A stretch of DNA of 64,000 nt from Bifidobacterium choloepi (lineage in GTDB: Bacteria > Actinomycetota > Actinomycetes > Actinomycetales > Bifidobacteriaceae), in contig NZ_VYSG01000001.1 in the NCBI RefSeq assembly GCF_010667615.1, positions 1,258,580-1,322,579 on the forward strand. Reading direction: 5' to 3'. The position numbers and the translations under genes were made by a program. Positions within the stretch are counted from its first letter, which is position 1, and each line of letters opens with the position of its first letter. Shown here piece after piece: positions 39,151-48,852 of the stretch. Under the pieces are notes generated by a model. That model searched no databases, was not told where the DNA came from, and saw only the letters and a program-made list of their open reading frames with translations.

Positions 39151-39786
39151 ATGAGCGACAATTCCCAGGGCAATACGCTCGGCAGCAGCACTCCGCAGGA
39201 TGCCGATCCGTCCGCCACGCAGGTCTTCGGGGGCGCCGGCGACGGCGCGGACCAGGAGAGCGGCCAGGCCGCCGGTCGCCAGGCCCGCGGCCACGGCAAG
39301 AACGCCGGCGCCTCGCCGCGCGTCGCCCGTTCCGCGTCGAACCAGCCGCTGATCGCCGACAAGGACCGCCCCGACGAGAACCGTCCGGTCCGCCCGGTGC
39401 GCCGCAAGAAGGACAAGAAGCCGCGCGCCCGCCGCATGAACCTGTCGCTGACCCGCGTCGACGCCTGGTCGGTCGCCAAGGTCGCCTTCATGCTTTCGCT
39501 CGCCGGCGCCATCATCCAGATCGTCGCCGTCACGCTGCTGTGGTCGCTGCTCAAGGTCGTCGGCGTCTTCGACCAGGTCAACCAGATCTTCTCGTCGGCC
39601 GGCCTCGACTCGAGCGGCATCGACCTGACCAATATCCTGTCGCTGCCGACCATCCTGTCGGCCGTCTCGATCTTCTCGATCGTCGAGATCATCCTGCTGA
39701 CGCTGCTTGCGACGATCTTCGCGCTGCTCTACAACGTCATCGGCCTGCTCGTCGGCGGCGTCCACGTCACCCTCGGCGACGACTGA
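39151..39786 (+). CDS. DUF3566 membrane protein
   Basis: This 211-residue protein has a disordered N-terminus (1-95) and two transmembrane helices (about 112-132 and 170-197) around an extracellular loop. RRMNLSLTRVDAWSVAKVAFMLSLA is the DUF3566 signature. This gene stands directly after gyrA in most actinobacteria. Its role is unknown, though relatives are linked to envelope processes. AAGGAG lies seven bases upstream of ATG 39151. Confidence 0.9.
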   Translation: MSDNSQGNTLGSSTPQDADPSATQVFGGAGDGADQESGQAAGRQARGHGKNAGASPRVARSASNQPLIADKDRPDENRPVRPVRRKKDKKPRARRMNLSLTRVDAWSVAKVAFMLSLAGAIIQIVAVTLLWSLLKVVGVFDQVNQIFSSAGLDSSGIDLTNILSLPTILSAVSIFSIVEIILLTLLATIFALLYNVIGLLVGGVHVTLGDD

Positions 39787-39851
39787 GTCACCTGTCGCGA
39801 TGATCGGGCCCCTGTCCGGCAACGAATGGGCCTGAAAATTACATACTTAAG

Positions 39852-39888
39852 CACCACCTGTCTGGTTTTGAAGGATGGGTGGTGTTTT
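39852..39888 (+). terminator. Intrinsic terminator after the DUF3566 gene
   Basis: CACCACC (39852-39858) pairs with GGTGGTG (39878-39884), followed by TTTT. The stem is short but correctly placed. Confidence 0.65.
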
Positions 39889-39900
39889 CATATCCGACCG

Positions 39901-40058
39901 ACTTCGCACTTTCCGGCGGGGCATTTGGAAAGTGCGAAGTTTTTGGTAGGCGGCAAACGTAATCATGGCCAGAAAATGGCCAAATGTCGCCATTTTTTGA
40001 TCTGAAAAAGCGTGTCAAACTTCGCACTTTCCAAATGACCTCTTGGAAAGTGCGAAGT
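39901..40058. repeat. Two hairpins built from the same GGAAAGTGCGAAGT word
   Basis: ACTTCGCACTTTCC (39901-39914) pairs with GGAAAGTGCGAAGT (39927-39940) and is followed by TTTTT, a good + strand terminator. The same arms recur at 40019-40034 and 40043-40058 as a 16-bp stem ending five bases before the haemolysin III stop. CATTTGG/CCAAATG joins the two hairpins, and ATGGCCA repeats lie between them. This gives four copies of one 14-mer in 160 bp. Confidence 0.8.
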
Positions 40059-40062
40059 GTCC

Positions 40063-40902
40063 TCAGCGCATGGCACACACCGTCATGAAAATGGCCACCA
40101 AATGACAGGCATATCCGATCACGGTGCCCAAATGGAACAGCTCGTGGTAGCCGAAGACGCGCGGCCAGGGGTTGGGCTTGCGCAGCGCGAAGCAGACGGC
40201 GCCGAGAATGTAGGCCGCGCCGCCGCAGATCAGCAGGATGGTCGGCACCGGGCCGATGTACGGCGACGTCCAGAACAGGTGGATGATCGTGAACGGCGCC
40301 AGGCCCAGCACGCAGTAGACAATCGTGAACAGCCAGTCGAGGCCGTCGGGAAAGACGAGGTGGACGGCCGTGCCGATCAGCGCGACGGCCCAGATCACGA
40401 CGAGGTAGACCCACCGGACCGTCGTGTTCGTGATCGCGAACAGGAATGGCGTATTCGTGCCGGCGATGACGAGGAAGATATTCGAGTAGTCGATGCGGAC
40501 GAGGATGCTGTCGATGCGCGTGTACACGTGGCCGTGGCCGATGTGCAGCGCGGCCGAGACGCCGAACAGCAGCATCGCCGTCGCCGAGTAGATGCTGACG
40601 GCCGCCTTCATCGCGCCCGCCGGCGCCAGGCAGATCAGGACAATCGACGCGGCGACGCACAGCGGGAACGTCACGAGGTGGATCCAGCCGCGCATCAGCG
40701 GCTTCTCCATCAGCTGCTTGCGGCGCTCGCGGTACTCGCCGGCGTCGGCGATTTCCTGCCGGTGCTCGTGCAGCTGCCGCGCCGTCAGCGTCGTCTGCCG
40801 CCGCGCCGACTGCGCCATCAGCGCCCGGTTGGCGCTCGCCTTCTGCTTGCGTTTCGGCTCCACGGGCGCCGTCTTCCTGCTGCTGTTCTGCTTCGCTGTC
40901 AT
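40063..40902 (-). CDS. Haemolysin III / PAQR-family membrane protein
   Basis: This 279-residue protein has a basic, disordered N-terminus (about 1-65) and seven hydrophobic helices. Family motifs are ALHIGHGHVYTRIDSILVRIDYSNIFLVIAGTNTPF-like (first metal-site His and Asp) and the C-terminal GYHELFHLGTVIGYACH with two more His. The PAQR fold suggests a zinc-dependent membrane hydrolase; haemolysis is only a historical label. I take ATG 40902 because upstream sequence in the same frame belongs to repeat DNA. Confidence 0.87.
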   Translation of the reverse strand: MTAKQNSSRKTAPVEPKRKQKASANRALMAQSARRQTTLTARQLHEHRQEIADAGEYRERRKQLMEKPLMRGWIHLVTFPLCVAASIVLICLAPAGAMKAAVSIYSATAMLLFGVSAALHIGHGHVYTRIDSILVRIDYSNIFLVIAGTNTPFLFAITNTTVRWVYLVVIWAVALIGTAVHLVFPDGLDWLFTIVYCVLGLAPFTIIHLFWTSPYIGPVPTILLICGGAAYILGAVCFALRKPNPWPRVFGYHELFHLGTVIGYACHLVAIFMTVCAMR

Positions 40903-40972
40903 ACCGTCCAGATTAGGGAACGATTCTTCCGTTTCGCTGTCATTCCTTCCACCAGCGCAGTCCGTCCGGGAC

Positions 40973-41046
40973 AAGGCTCCCTGGAAGGGAGCTGTCGCCG
41001 AAGGCGACTGGGGGTCGCTGCGGCGTAGCCGCGCGCTGGGACGTGA
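40973..41046. repeat. Half copy of the composite palindromic element
   Basis: The left arm AAGGCTCCCTGGAAGGGAGC is followed by TGTCGCCGAAGGCGACTGGGGGTCG and CGGCGTAGCCGCG, and it stops near GCGCTGGGACGTGAGAAGG. No right half is present. It lies between haemolysin III and the VanZ/RDD gene. Confidence 0.75.
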
Positions 41047-41084
41047 GAAGGCGAAGAAACCTTTCTTGTTGATATCGCGAATTA

Positions 41085-42152
41085 TCAGGCGTTGCGTCGC
41101 TGGCCGGGGATGAAGTCCCAGGGCATGCGGCGGGTGAAGATCCACAGGACGAGCAGCGCGCCGAGGACGATCCAGAAGCGGGCGTCCCACGTGACCATCA
41201 GCAGGAACAGCGCGCCGAGGACGACGGTGCGCAGGAAGTAGAAGCCGACGCGCGCCCAGCCGCGACGCACCTTCGTCTCGACGGTCATGTGCGTGTACAT
41301 CGCGCCGAGCGTGCGGCCGTCGTGCGTGGCCGGAATCCACAGCTCGAAGATCAGGAACGAGACGAGCGCAATGGCCCAGACGCCGAGCTGGAGCAGGTTC
41401 GTGTCGACGGTCCACTGGACCAGGTAGAACGTGCCGTCGGCCAGCGGCGTGGCGACCTTGTAGAACAGGTGGATGAACGCGAGTGACACGACGAAGTAGA
41501 CGAGGAACGCGCACAGGAAGTCGATCGCCATCGAGACCATGCGGTGCACGAAACCGGGCTTCGTGACGAGTCCGGGCGTCACGTCGACCTTCTGCGGCAC
41601 GAAATGCGTGTAGATGGCGCCGACGATGTAGCCGAGAATCGCGCCGGTCGTGTTCGTCAGCATGTCGTCGACGTCGAAATGCCGGAACGCGCACGGATAG
41701 AGCCCCCAGACGCCGGTCAGCTGCGTCGTCTCGATGAACGCCGAGCAGCAGAACGCGAACGGGATGGCGACATACCATTTCCACTTCGCCCACCGGCACA
41801 GCATGAAGCCCATCGGCAGGAAGAAGACGACGTTCATCAGCAGCTGCAGCTGGTCGGTCAGGCCGCCGTGCAACAGCTGCGGCACGAACGCGAACAGGTC
41901 GAGCTGCGGGCCGTAATGGTGCGTCGCGCAGAATTTCGTCGGGTCGCTCGGTGCCGGAAACTGCGTGAATGTCAGCAGGCCGAGCGCGTACAGCACGGCA
42001 ACGTAGGACGTGATCGCCGATCCCCACGTCAGCAAGTGGTTGCGGTGATAGATGAACGCGAGGATCGGCAGCGTGAGCACGGCGGACACGACCGGCCACA
42101 GCATCAGGGCGAGCGTGAACGATGAACTGAACAGGCTGACGTAGGCAATCAC
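41085..42152 (-). CDS. VanZ-like and RDD domain membrane protein
   Basis: This 355-residue polytopic protein has an N-terminal VanZ-like domain (about 1-185; LLMNVVFFLPMGFMLC, then CSAFIETTQL and FDVDDMLTNTTGAILGY) and a C-terminal RDD domain (about 200-330; RMVSMAIDFLCAFLVYF with the Arg and Asp of RDD, and DGRTLGAMYTHM). VanZ relatives affect lipoglycopeptide tolerance, and RDD proteins have been tied to ion transport. No specific function is claimed. GTG 42152 is assumed; the GGAGG just before it is very close. Confidence 0.85.
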   Translation of the reverse strand: MIAYVSLFSSSFTLALMLWPVVSAVLTLPILAFIYHRNHLLTWGSAITSYVAVLYALGLLTFTQFPAPSDPTKFCATHHYGPQLDLFAFVPQLLHGGLTDQLQLLMNVVFFLPMGFMLCRWAKWKWYVAIPFAFCCSAFIETTQLTGVWGLYPCAFRHFDVDDMLTNTTGAILGYIVGAIYTHFVPQKVDVTPGLVTKPGFVHRMVSMAIDFLCAFLVYFVVSLAFIHLFYKVATPLADGTFYLVQWTVDTNLLQLGVWAIALVSFLIFELWIPATHDGRTLGAMYTHMTVETKVRRGWARVGFYFLRTVVLGALFLLMVTWDARFWIVLGALLVLWIFTRRMPWDFIPGQRRNA

Positions 42153-42215
42153 CCCTCCAGCCTACGGGACCGCCGTCATCCGCCGTCGCTGTCGGCGGAA
42201 AATACCGGAAAAATA

Positions 42216-42424
42216 GCGCCCTGGAAGGGAGCTGCCGAGCGGGGCCAGGCTGAGGGTCGACCGGCCGTCGCGCCGAAGGCGCGCGGACGCGCTGGAACGC
42301 AAGAAGTCCCGTAAAACCTCAGTCGTACGGGACTTCTCGACTTCCAGCGCGCACTCGCCGCCTTCGGCGGCATCGTGCGGTCGACCCTCAGGCCGCTTCG
42401 CGGCCAGCTCCCTTCCAGGGAGCT
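42216..42424. repeat. Full composite palindromic element upstream of mscL's 3' end
   Basis: Left arm GCCCTGGAAGGGAGCTGCC, then GGCTGAGGGTCGACC, GCGCCGAAGGCGCGC and CGCTGGAACGCAAGAAGTCCCGTA. The mirrored half is TACGGGACTTCT, CCAGCGCG, CGCCGCCTTCGGCGG, GGTCGACCCTCAGGCC and right arm AGCTCCCTTCCAGGGAGCT. It is nearly symmetrical over 209 bp and lies between two minus-strand genes, just past mscL. Confidence 0.85.
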
Positions 42425-42436
42425 CGTGACACGGCC

Positions 42437-42910
42437 TTACTTCGTGGCGTGCTTCGCCTCGCGGGCCTCGGCCTCGGCGGCCTCATTCTGCTTCTTCAGC
42501 GAATCGCGAATCTCCTGCAGCAGGATGACGGTCTGCTCGTCCGGCGACAGGTCGGCGTCTTCCTTCGCGACATCGGCGGTGTCCTTGCCGCGGTGCTTGG
42601 CCATCTGGGCCTGCGTGAAGTCGCGGAACTTGTTGATCGGCAGCACGATGCAGAAGTACACGGCGATCGCGATGAGCAGGAAGTTGATGACGGCATTGAG
42701 CACGGCGCCGAACGAAACCGTCGCCCCGTTGTACGTGATCGTCCACGTGTTGCTCAGATCCGGCTTGCCGAAGATCATGGCAATCAGCGGATTGATGACG
42801 TCGTCGACGATCGAGTTGACGACGGTCGTGACCGCGGCGCCCATGATGACGCCGACTGCCATGTCGACCATGTTTCCGCGCGCAATGAATTTCTTGAATC
42901 CGTCCAGCAT
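42437..42910 (-). CDS. mscL: Large-conductance mechanosensitive channel
   Basis: This 157-residue protein forms the pentameric pore that opens under membrane tension on osmotic downshock. MLDGFKKFIARGNMVDMAVGVIMGAAVTTVVNSIVDDV covers the N-terminal helix and the TM1 gate; TM2 is VLNAVINFLLIAIAVYFCIVLPIN, and a charged C-terminal bundle follows. AAAGGAGG before ATG 42910 excludes the longer in-frame start at 43003. The following gap to 43219 holds a half copy of the TTTGTGAC repeat (43140) and no gene. Confidence 0.95.
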   Translation of the reverse strand: MLDGFKKFIARGNMVDMAVGVIMGAAVTTVVNSIVDDVINPLIAMIFGKPDLSNTWTITYNGATVSFGAVLNAVINFLLIAIAVYFCIVLPINKFRDFTQAQMAKHRGKDTADVAKEDADLSPDEQTVILLQEIRDSLKKQNEAAEAEAREAKHATK

Positions 42911-43219
42911 GACGCCTCCTTTGGTTGGGACTGGTTCGCCTCGCCGGGGGCTGGGTATGGAAAGTCGCGGGCCGGTCATCCGTAGGCCGATCACCCGCCG
43001 CATCGGCTTGGTTTTCCCGAAAACATCCCCCGTCGTGCAGCTCAGTCTAACTACAGTAAGCCGGCGATCCTGTCACCGTTCCGCATGGCGGTGCCGTGTT
43101 TTCGTCAAGCTGAAAACATTTGTCTAGCTGCTTCCCTGGTGTCACAAACCCGGGCCCGGCGTCGGGATTCGCGGCGTCAAGGGGACTGGTCAGCGTAGCT
43201 TGGTAGCGACATTGCCGGG

Positions 43220-43251
43220 CGGGAACGATCCGTCCGCGCGAATCGTTCCCG
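43220..43251. repeat. Hairpin made from two inverted GAACGATTC-family words
   Basis: CGGGAACGAT (43220-43229) pairs with ATCGTTCCCG (43242-43251) around a 12-nt loop. It lies 16 bp before the MFS start codon and just upstream of its ribosome site (AAAGAGG), where it could influence translation. Confidence 0.75.
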
Positions 43252-43267
43252 AAACAAAGAGGATGCC

Positions 43268-44611
43268 ATGGCAGACGCGACGAACCACAAGGAGAAACTC
43301 ATCACGCGCGACGTGGCGCTGATCATGGGCGCGACGTTCTTCTTCATGGCCGCGAACATGCTCGGCAACCCGATCATCGCCGGCTACTCCGGCTCGCTCG
43401 GCGCGAACGGCGTGATGATGGGCGTCGTCGCGGCGGCGCTGACGCTGACGTCGCTGTTCTGCCGGCCGGTCGCCGGCAACCTCGCCGACAAGACGAGCAA
43501 GCGCGTGCTCGCGTTCGCCGGCGCCGCGATCTACGTCGTGGCCGATGTCTGGTACGCCTGCGCCGGCAACGAGCTCTCGCTGCTGCTCGCGCGCATTGTC
43601 AACGGCGTCGGTTTCGCGTGCTGCTCGGTATGCCTGTCGACGTGGATGGCCATGCTGCTGCCGATCAGCCGCATGGGCGCCGGCATGGGCCTGTACGGCA
43701 CGATGAACGCGCTCGCGCAGGCGATCGGCCCGGCGCTCGGCATCAAGCTGTCGAAAATGGTCGGCTACCGGCCGACGTTCCTCGTCGGCGCGGCGCTCGC
43801 CGTGCTGATGGTGCTGTGCGTCGTGCTCGTCAGGGATCCGGGGCTGCCGCTGTCGAGGAAGAAGGAACGATTCGTCCGCCAGGTCGAGGCGGGGGAGAGG
43901 CCCGGCGAGCCGCTGCCGGAGGCCGTCGCGACGGCGACCGAGGAAGTCGTCGAGAACCGGTCGCTGGCCGACCATGGCAAGCCAGTCAAGGCGCCGAAGT
44001 TCGACTTCAACCGGCTGTTCGAGGTCAAGGTCATCCCGATCGCGCTGATCTTCATGATGTTCGCCGTGCCGTACTTCGCGAACCAGTCGTTCCTCGTCGA
44101 CTACGCGTCCGACCGCCACCTGGCGATCGCCGTCAGCATGTTCTTCCCGTTCTACGCGATCGCGATCCTGCTGCTGCGCATCTTCATGAAGGACTGGTTC
44201 GACACGAAGTCGTTCCTCTTCTTCCTGGTCATCTGCACGTTCGGCAACCTGCTGATGCTGCTGTGCCTGACCGTCATGACGAACAACCTCGTCATGCTGG
44301 CCGCCGGCATCTTCACGGCGTTCGGCTACGGCCTGATGAGCTCGGTCACGCAGGCGCAGGCCGTGCTGATCGCCGGCAAGGAACGCAGCGGCATGGCGAA
44401 CACGACGTACTATGCCGGCATCGACCTGGGCATGTCGATCGGACCGCTGCTCGGTGGCGTCCTCTACGCCGGCGTCCCGATCCAGTGGTTCTACGTCATC
44501 CTGATGGCCACGATGCCGATCGCCTGGATCGTCTACGCCGTCTTCCACCGCACGATCAACGTCCCGAAGCACCCCGGTCCGATCAAGTCCGTCGAGGTGC
44601 ATCACTGCTAG
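43268..44611 (+). CDS. Major facilitator superfamily transporter
   Basis: This 447-residue protein has about 12 predicted helices and an MFS motif A-like loop between TM2 and TM3 (GNLADKTSKRVL). A cytoplasmic central loop (about 190-245) is charged and includes one GAACGATTC copy (KKERFVRQV). Substrate is not evident; the overall look is of drug/sugar efflux-type MFS (YfcJ/AraJ-like). It starts at ATG 43268 after AAAGAGG. Confidence 0.85.
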   Translation: MADATNHKEKLITRDVALIMGATFFFMAANMLGNPIIAGYSGSLGANGVMMGVVAAALTLTSLFCRPVAGNLADKTSKRVLAFAGAAIYVVADVWYACAGNELSLLLARIVNGVGFACCSVCLSTWMAMLLPISRMGAGMGLYGTMNALAQAIGPALGIKLSKMVGYRPTFLVGAALAVLMVLCVVLVRDPGLPLSRKKERFVRQVEAGERPGEPLPEAVATATEEVVENRSLADHGKPVKAPKFDFNRLFEVKVIPIALIFMMFAVPYFANQSFLVDYASDRHLAIAVSMFFPFYAIAILLLRIFMKDWFDTKSFLFFLVICTFGNLLMLLCLTVMTNNLVMLAAGIFTAFGYGLMSSVTQAQAVLIAGKERSGMANTTYYAGIDLGMSIGPLLGGVLYAGVPIQWFYVILMATMPIAWIVYAVFHRTINVPKHPGPIKSVEVHHC

Positions 44612-44642
44612 TTATTCCTGTTGTTTCTGGATGGCACCAACA

Positions 44643-44735
44643 AAGCTCCCTGGAAGGGAGCTGTCGAGCGTAGCGAGACTGAGGGTCGACCGCCGATGTC
44701 GCCGAAGGCGACAAGAGCGCGCTGGAACGCGAGAG
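44643..44735. repeat. Half copy of the composite palindromic element
   Basis: The left half only: AAGCTCCCTGGAAGGGAGCT, GTCGAGCGTAGCGAGACTGA, GGGTCGACC, GTCGCCGAAGGCGAC and GCGCGCTGGAACGCGAGA. The sequence then turns unique before the gdhA promoter region. Confidence 0.8.
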
Positions 44736-44839
44736 ATCATGTCACCGGAACGCAACGAGGCCAGTATGCTCCAGTTTGATGGTCGCGCCGCCGCTTTTCG
44801 GAAGAATCGTGTAAATGGAAGACAGTCTTCCTACAATGA

Positions 44840-46222
<1,383 letters not shown>

Positions 46223-46233
46223 TTCGGCCAAAG

Positions 46234-46466
46234 TCCCCTGGAAGGAAGTCCCCTGGAAGGGGACCGCTGAGCGCGTGAGCGCGAAGCGAGGGGTCGACCG
46301 GCCGTCGTCGGCATGGCCGACGCGGACGCGCTGGAACGCAAGTGGTCCCGTAGAACTTGAGTTCTACGGGACCACTTGCGTTCCGTACCGCTCCGCGACT
46401 TCGTCGCTCCGCGGACTCCCACCGAAAACGCTTCGCGTTTTCGACTCCCTCTGAAGAGGGAGTTAG
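46234..46466. repeat. Chimeric composite palindromic element after gdhA
   Basis: It begins with a duplicated left arm (GTCCCCTGGAAGGAAGTCCCCTGG region) ending AAGGGGACCGCTGAGCG, then GGGGTCGACC. The central pair GTGGTCCCGTAGAAC / GTTCTACGGGACCAC is perfect (AGAACT...AGTTCT). The right side is not the expected AGCTCCC arm but the CCCACCGAAAACGC...GACTCCCTC module of the 33.5 kb element. It separates gdhA (+) from araA (–). Confidence 0.8.
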
Positions 46467-46491
46467 GAGGTGGTGCTCCTCCGTGGTGGGA

Positions 46492-48015
46492 TCAGTGGCG
46501 GTTATCTAGGCGGTGGTAGATCTCCTCGATCTTCAGGTCGCGCTCGAAGGACTGCGGGGTGGTGTTGGCGTCGATGGTGGCCAGTTCCACGCCGGCGATG
46601 CGGGCGAAGTCTTCCCAGGCTTCGCGGCCGACGGACGTCGTCATGCAGGTGTGGTGCGAGGCGCCGCTCATCAGCCAGCACTCGGCCGAGACCTTGAGGT
46701 TCGGTTCCGGAGCCCACAGCGCACGGGCGCACGGCAGGTTCTTCAGCGAGCCGTCGGGCTCGACGACGTTGACGACGTTCATCGTCAGGCGGAAGCGCTC
46801 GCGGACGTCGGCCATCGAGACGACGACGGCGTCCTTGTGCGGCGCGACGGTGAAGACGAGGCGGACCGGATCGGCCTTGCCGCCGATGCCGAGCGGGTGG
46901 ATCTCCAGCTTCGGCTTGGCGATCGTGCCGACCGACGGGGAGACTTCCAGCATGTGCGAGCCCATGATCTTCTCGTGGCCCTCGACGAAGTTGTACGAGT
47001 AGTCCTCCATCAGCGACGCGCCGCCCGGCAGGCCGTAGCCCATGACGGCGCCGATGCGCACGAGCACCGACGTCTTCCAGTCGCCTTCGGCCGAGAAGCC
47101 GTAGCCGTACTCCGACGGCAGGCGCTGGGCGCCGACGCCCGGCAGCTGCGGCAGCGTGCCGAGATCCTCGAAGTTGTCGACGGCGGCCGTGCAGTCGTTG
47201 GCCTGCATCATGTTGATCATCGCGGCCTCTTCCTTGGCGGCGATGTACAGCGAATCGTAGTCCTTCGCCGGGTCGAGCAGCGACGCCTCGACGTCGTACT
47301 TGGCCTTGTAGTCCTCGATGATGTCCTTGACCTGGTCGTCCTTCACCTGCTCGTACGCGTCGCACAGCTCGTTGACGGACCAGGTGTTGATCGACGCGCC
47401 GAACACGCGCTCGGCCTCGGTCTTGTCGCCCTCGGTGACGGCGACGTTGCGCATGTTGTCGCCCCAGCGCATCACCTTCATGTTGTTGGAGGCGTCCCAG
47501 CCGGCGCAGGCGCGGGCCCACGTGCCGATCTTCTCGGCGACTTCCGGATCGGTGTAGTGGCCGACGACGATCTTGCGCGGGATGCCGAGACGGGTCAGGA
47601 TGTAGCCGAACTCGCGGTCGCCGTGGGCGGCCTGGTTCAGGTTCATGAAGTCCATGTCGATGGTTTCCCACGGGATCTCGAAGTGGTGCTGCGTGTTGAG
47701 CTGCAGCAGCGGCTTCGTGAGGACTTCGAGGCCGCGGATCCACATCTTCGCCGGCGAGAACGTGTGGCACCAGGCGATGATGCCGATGACGGCCGGGTTG
47801 GCGGACGCCTCGGTCATGAACTGCTTGACGCCGTCGGAAGACTTCAGCGTCGGCTTGAGGACGAGCTTGACCGGAATCTTGCCGGTCGCGTTGAGCGCGT
47901 CGACAATCTCGGCGGACTGCTCGGCGACCTGCCGCAGCGCCTCGTCGCCGTACAGGTCCTGCGACCCTACGCCGAACCAGATTTCCTTGCCTTCGAACGG
48001 GTTGGCCATCGTCAT
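46492..48015 (-). CDS. araA: L-arabinose isomerase
   Basis: The 507-residue enzyme interconverts L-arabinose and L-ribulose. It starts MTMANPFEGKEIWFGVGSQDLYG at ATG 48015, with AAAGGAG six bases upstream. Typical segments are WCHTFSPAKMWIRGLEVLTKPLLQLNTQ, the catalytic-site region SAEGDWKTSVLVR and the C-terminal GASHHTCMT. It is the last gene of the minus-strand araB-araD-araA run. Confidence 0.96.
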   Translation of the reverse strand: MTMANPFEGKEIWFGVGSQDLYGDEALRQVAEQSAEIVDALNATGKIPVKLVLKPTLKSSDGVKQFMTEASANPAVIGIIAWCHTFSPAKMWIRGLEVLTKPLLQLNTQHHFEIPWETIDMDFMNLNQAAHGDREFGYILTRLGIPRKIVVGHYTDPEVAEKIGTWARACAGWDASNNMKVMRWGDNMRNVAVTEGDKTEAERVFGASINTWSVNELCDAYEQVKDDQVKDIIEDYKAKYDVEASLLDPAKDYDSLYIAAKEEAAMINMMQANDCTAAVDNFEDLGTLPQLPGVGAQRLPSEYGYGFSAEGDWKTSVLVRIGAVMGYGLPGGASLMEDYSYNFVEGHEKIMGSHMLEVSPSVGTIAKPKLEIHPLGIGGKADPVRLVFTVAPHKDAVVVSMADVRERFRLTMNVVNVVEPDGSLKNLPCARALWAPEPNLKVSAECWLMSGASHHTCMTTSVGREAWEDFARIAGVELATIDANTTPQSFERDLKIEEIYHRLDNRH

Positions 48016-48094
48016 CGTGAGCTCCTTTACTCTCCGTGAACGGGTGATTGTGCTTGGGTTGGTTGGTTGGAAAAATTGGAACGATTCGTCCGTG

Positions 48095-48787
48095 TCAGTG
48101 TTGTCCGTAGACGTTCTGGTAGCGGTAGTTCAACTTGGCGATGTCTTCCTGCGGGATCTCGATGATCTCGCCGAGCTGCCTGGCGGCCCACATCGTGCGG
48201 GCGACTTCCTCGGTCATCGCGGCGGCCTTGACGGCGGCCTCCGCGTCCCTGCCGATCGTGAACGGCCCGTGGTTCTGCATGAGCACGGCCGGGGAGGACG
48301 GATACTTCTTCAGGGTCTCGACGACGCCCTCGCCGATCGCGTCCGAGCCGATGAGGCGGAACGGGCCGACCGGGACGGGGCCGCCGAACTCGTCGCCCAT
48401 CATCGTCAGGCCGCACGGGATGTCCTGGCCGGTGGCGGCCCAGGCGGTCGCGTAGGTGGAGTGGGTGTGCACGACGCCGTACACGTCGGGCATGTGCCGG
48501 TAGATGTAGGCGTGGGAGAGGGTGTCGGAGCTGGGCTCCTCGGCGCCGTCGACGACGTTGCCGTCGAGGTCGCACACGACCATGCTGGAGGGGGTGAGGT
48601 ATTCGTAGCGCAGGCCGGAGGGCTTGATGACCATGAGGTCGGCGGTGTGCAGGCGCTGGGAGACGTTGCCGGCGGTCCACACGACGAGGTTCCACTTGAC
48701 GAGCTGGTCGTGCAGCCTGGCGACGACTTCGCGTACCTGCTTGACTTCGGCGACGACTTCCGGACCATAATCCTTCAATGTGGTCAT
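48095..48787 (-). CDS. araD: L-ribulose-5-phosphate 4-epimerase
   Basis: This 230-residue class II aldolase-fold epimerase converts L-ribulose 5-phosphate to D-xylulose 5-phosphate. Zinc ligands lie in VVHTHSTYATAWAA, WTAGNVSQR binds phosphate, and QNHGPFTIGRD is conserved. ATG 48787 follows GAAGGGACATCATC. The gene sits 65 bp after araB and about 80 bp before araA. One GAACGATTC copy overlaps the region just past its stop (48079). Confidence 0.95.
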   Translation of the reverse strand: MTTLKDYGPEVVAEVKQVREVVARLHDQLVKWNLVVWTAGNVSQRLHTADLMVIKPSGLRYEYLTPSSMVVCDLDGNVVDGAEEPSSDTLSHAYIYRHMPDVYGVVHTHSTYATAWAATGQDIPCGLTMMGDEFGGPVPVGPFRLIGSDAIGEGVVETLKKYPSSPAVLMQNHGPFTIGRDAEAAVKAAAMTEEVARTMWAARQLGEIIEIPQEDIAKLNYRYQNVYGQH

Positions 48788-48852
48788 GATGATGTCCCTT
48801 CGTATTGGATTCGTATTGGATGTGGTGGTGGATTTCGGTTGTGGTGGCCGAT

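Noticed and set aside
40063..42099. A 678-codon frame joining VanZ/RDD-region sequence to haemolysin III
   Set aside because: The upstream part is an out-of-frame reading of the VanZ/RDD gene and of a palindromic element. The haemolysin III domain starts at 40902.
42216..42424. Insertion sequence
   Set aside because: The inverted ends are striking, but the elements are at most ~230 bp and encode no transposase. No transposase gene was found in the window, and no target duplication was evident by eye.
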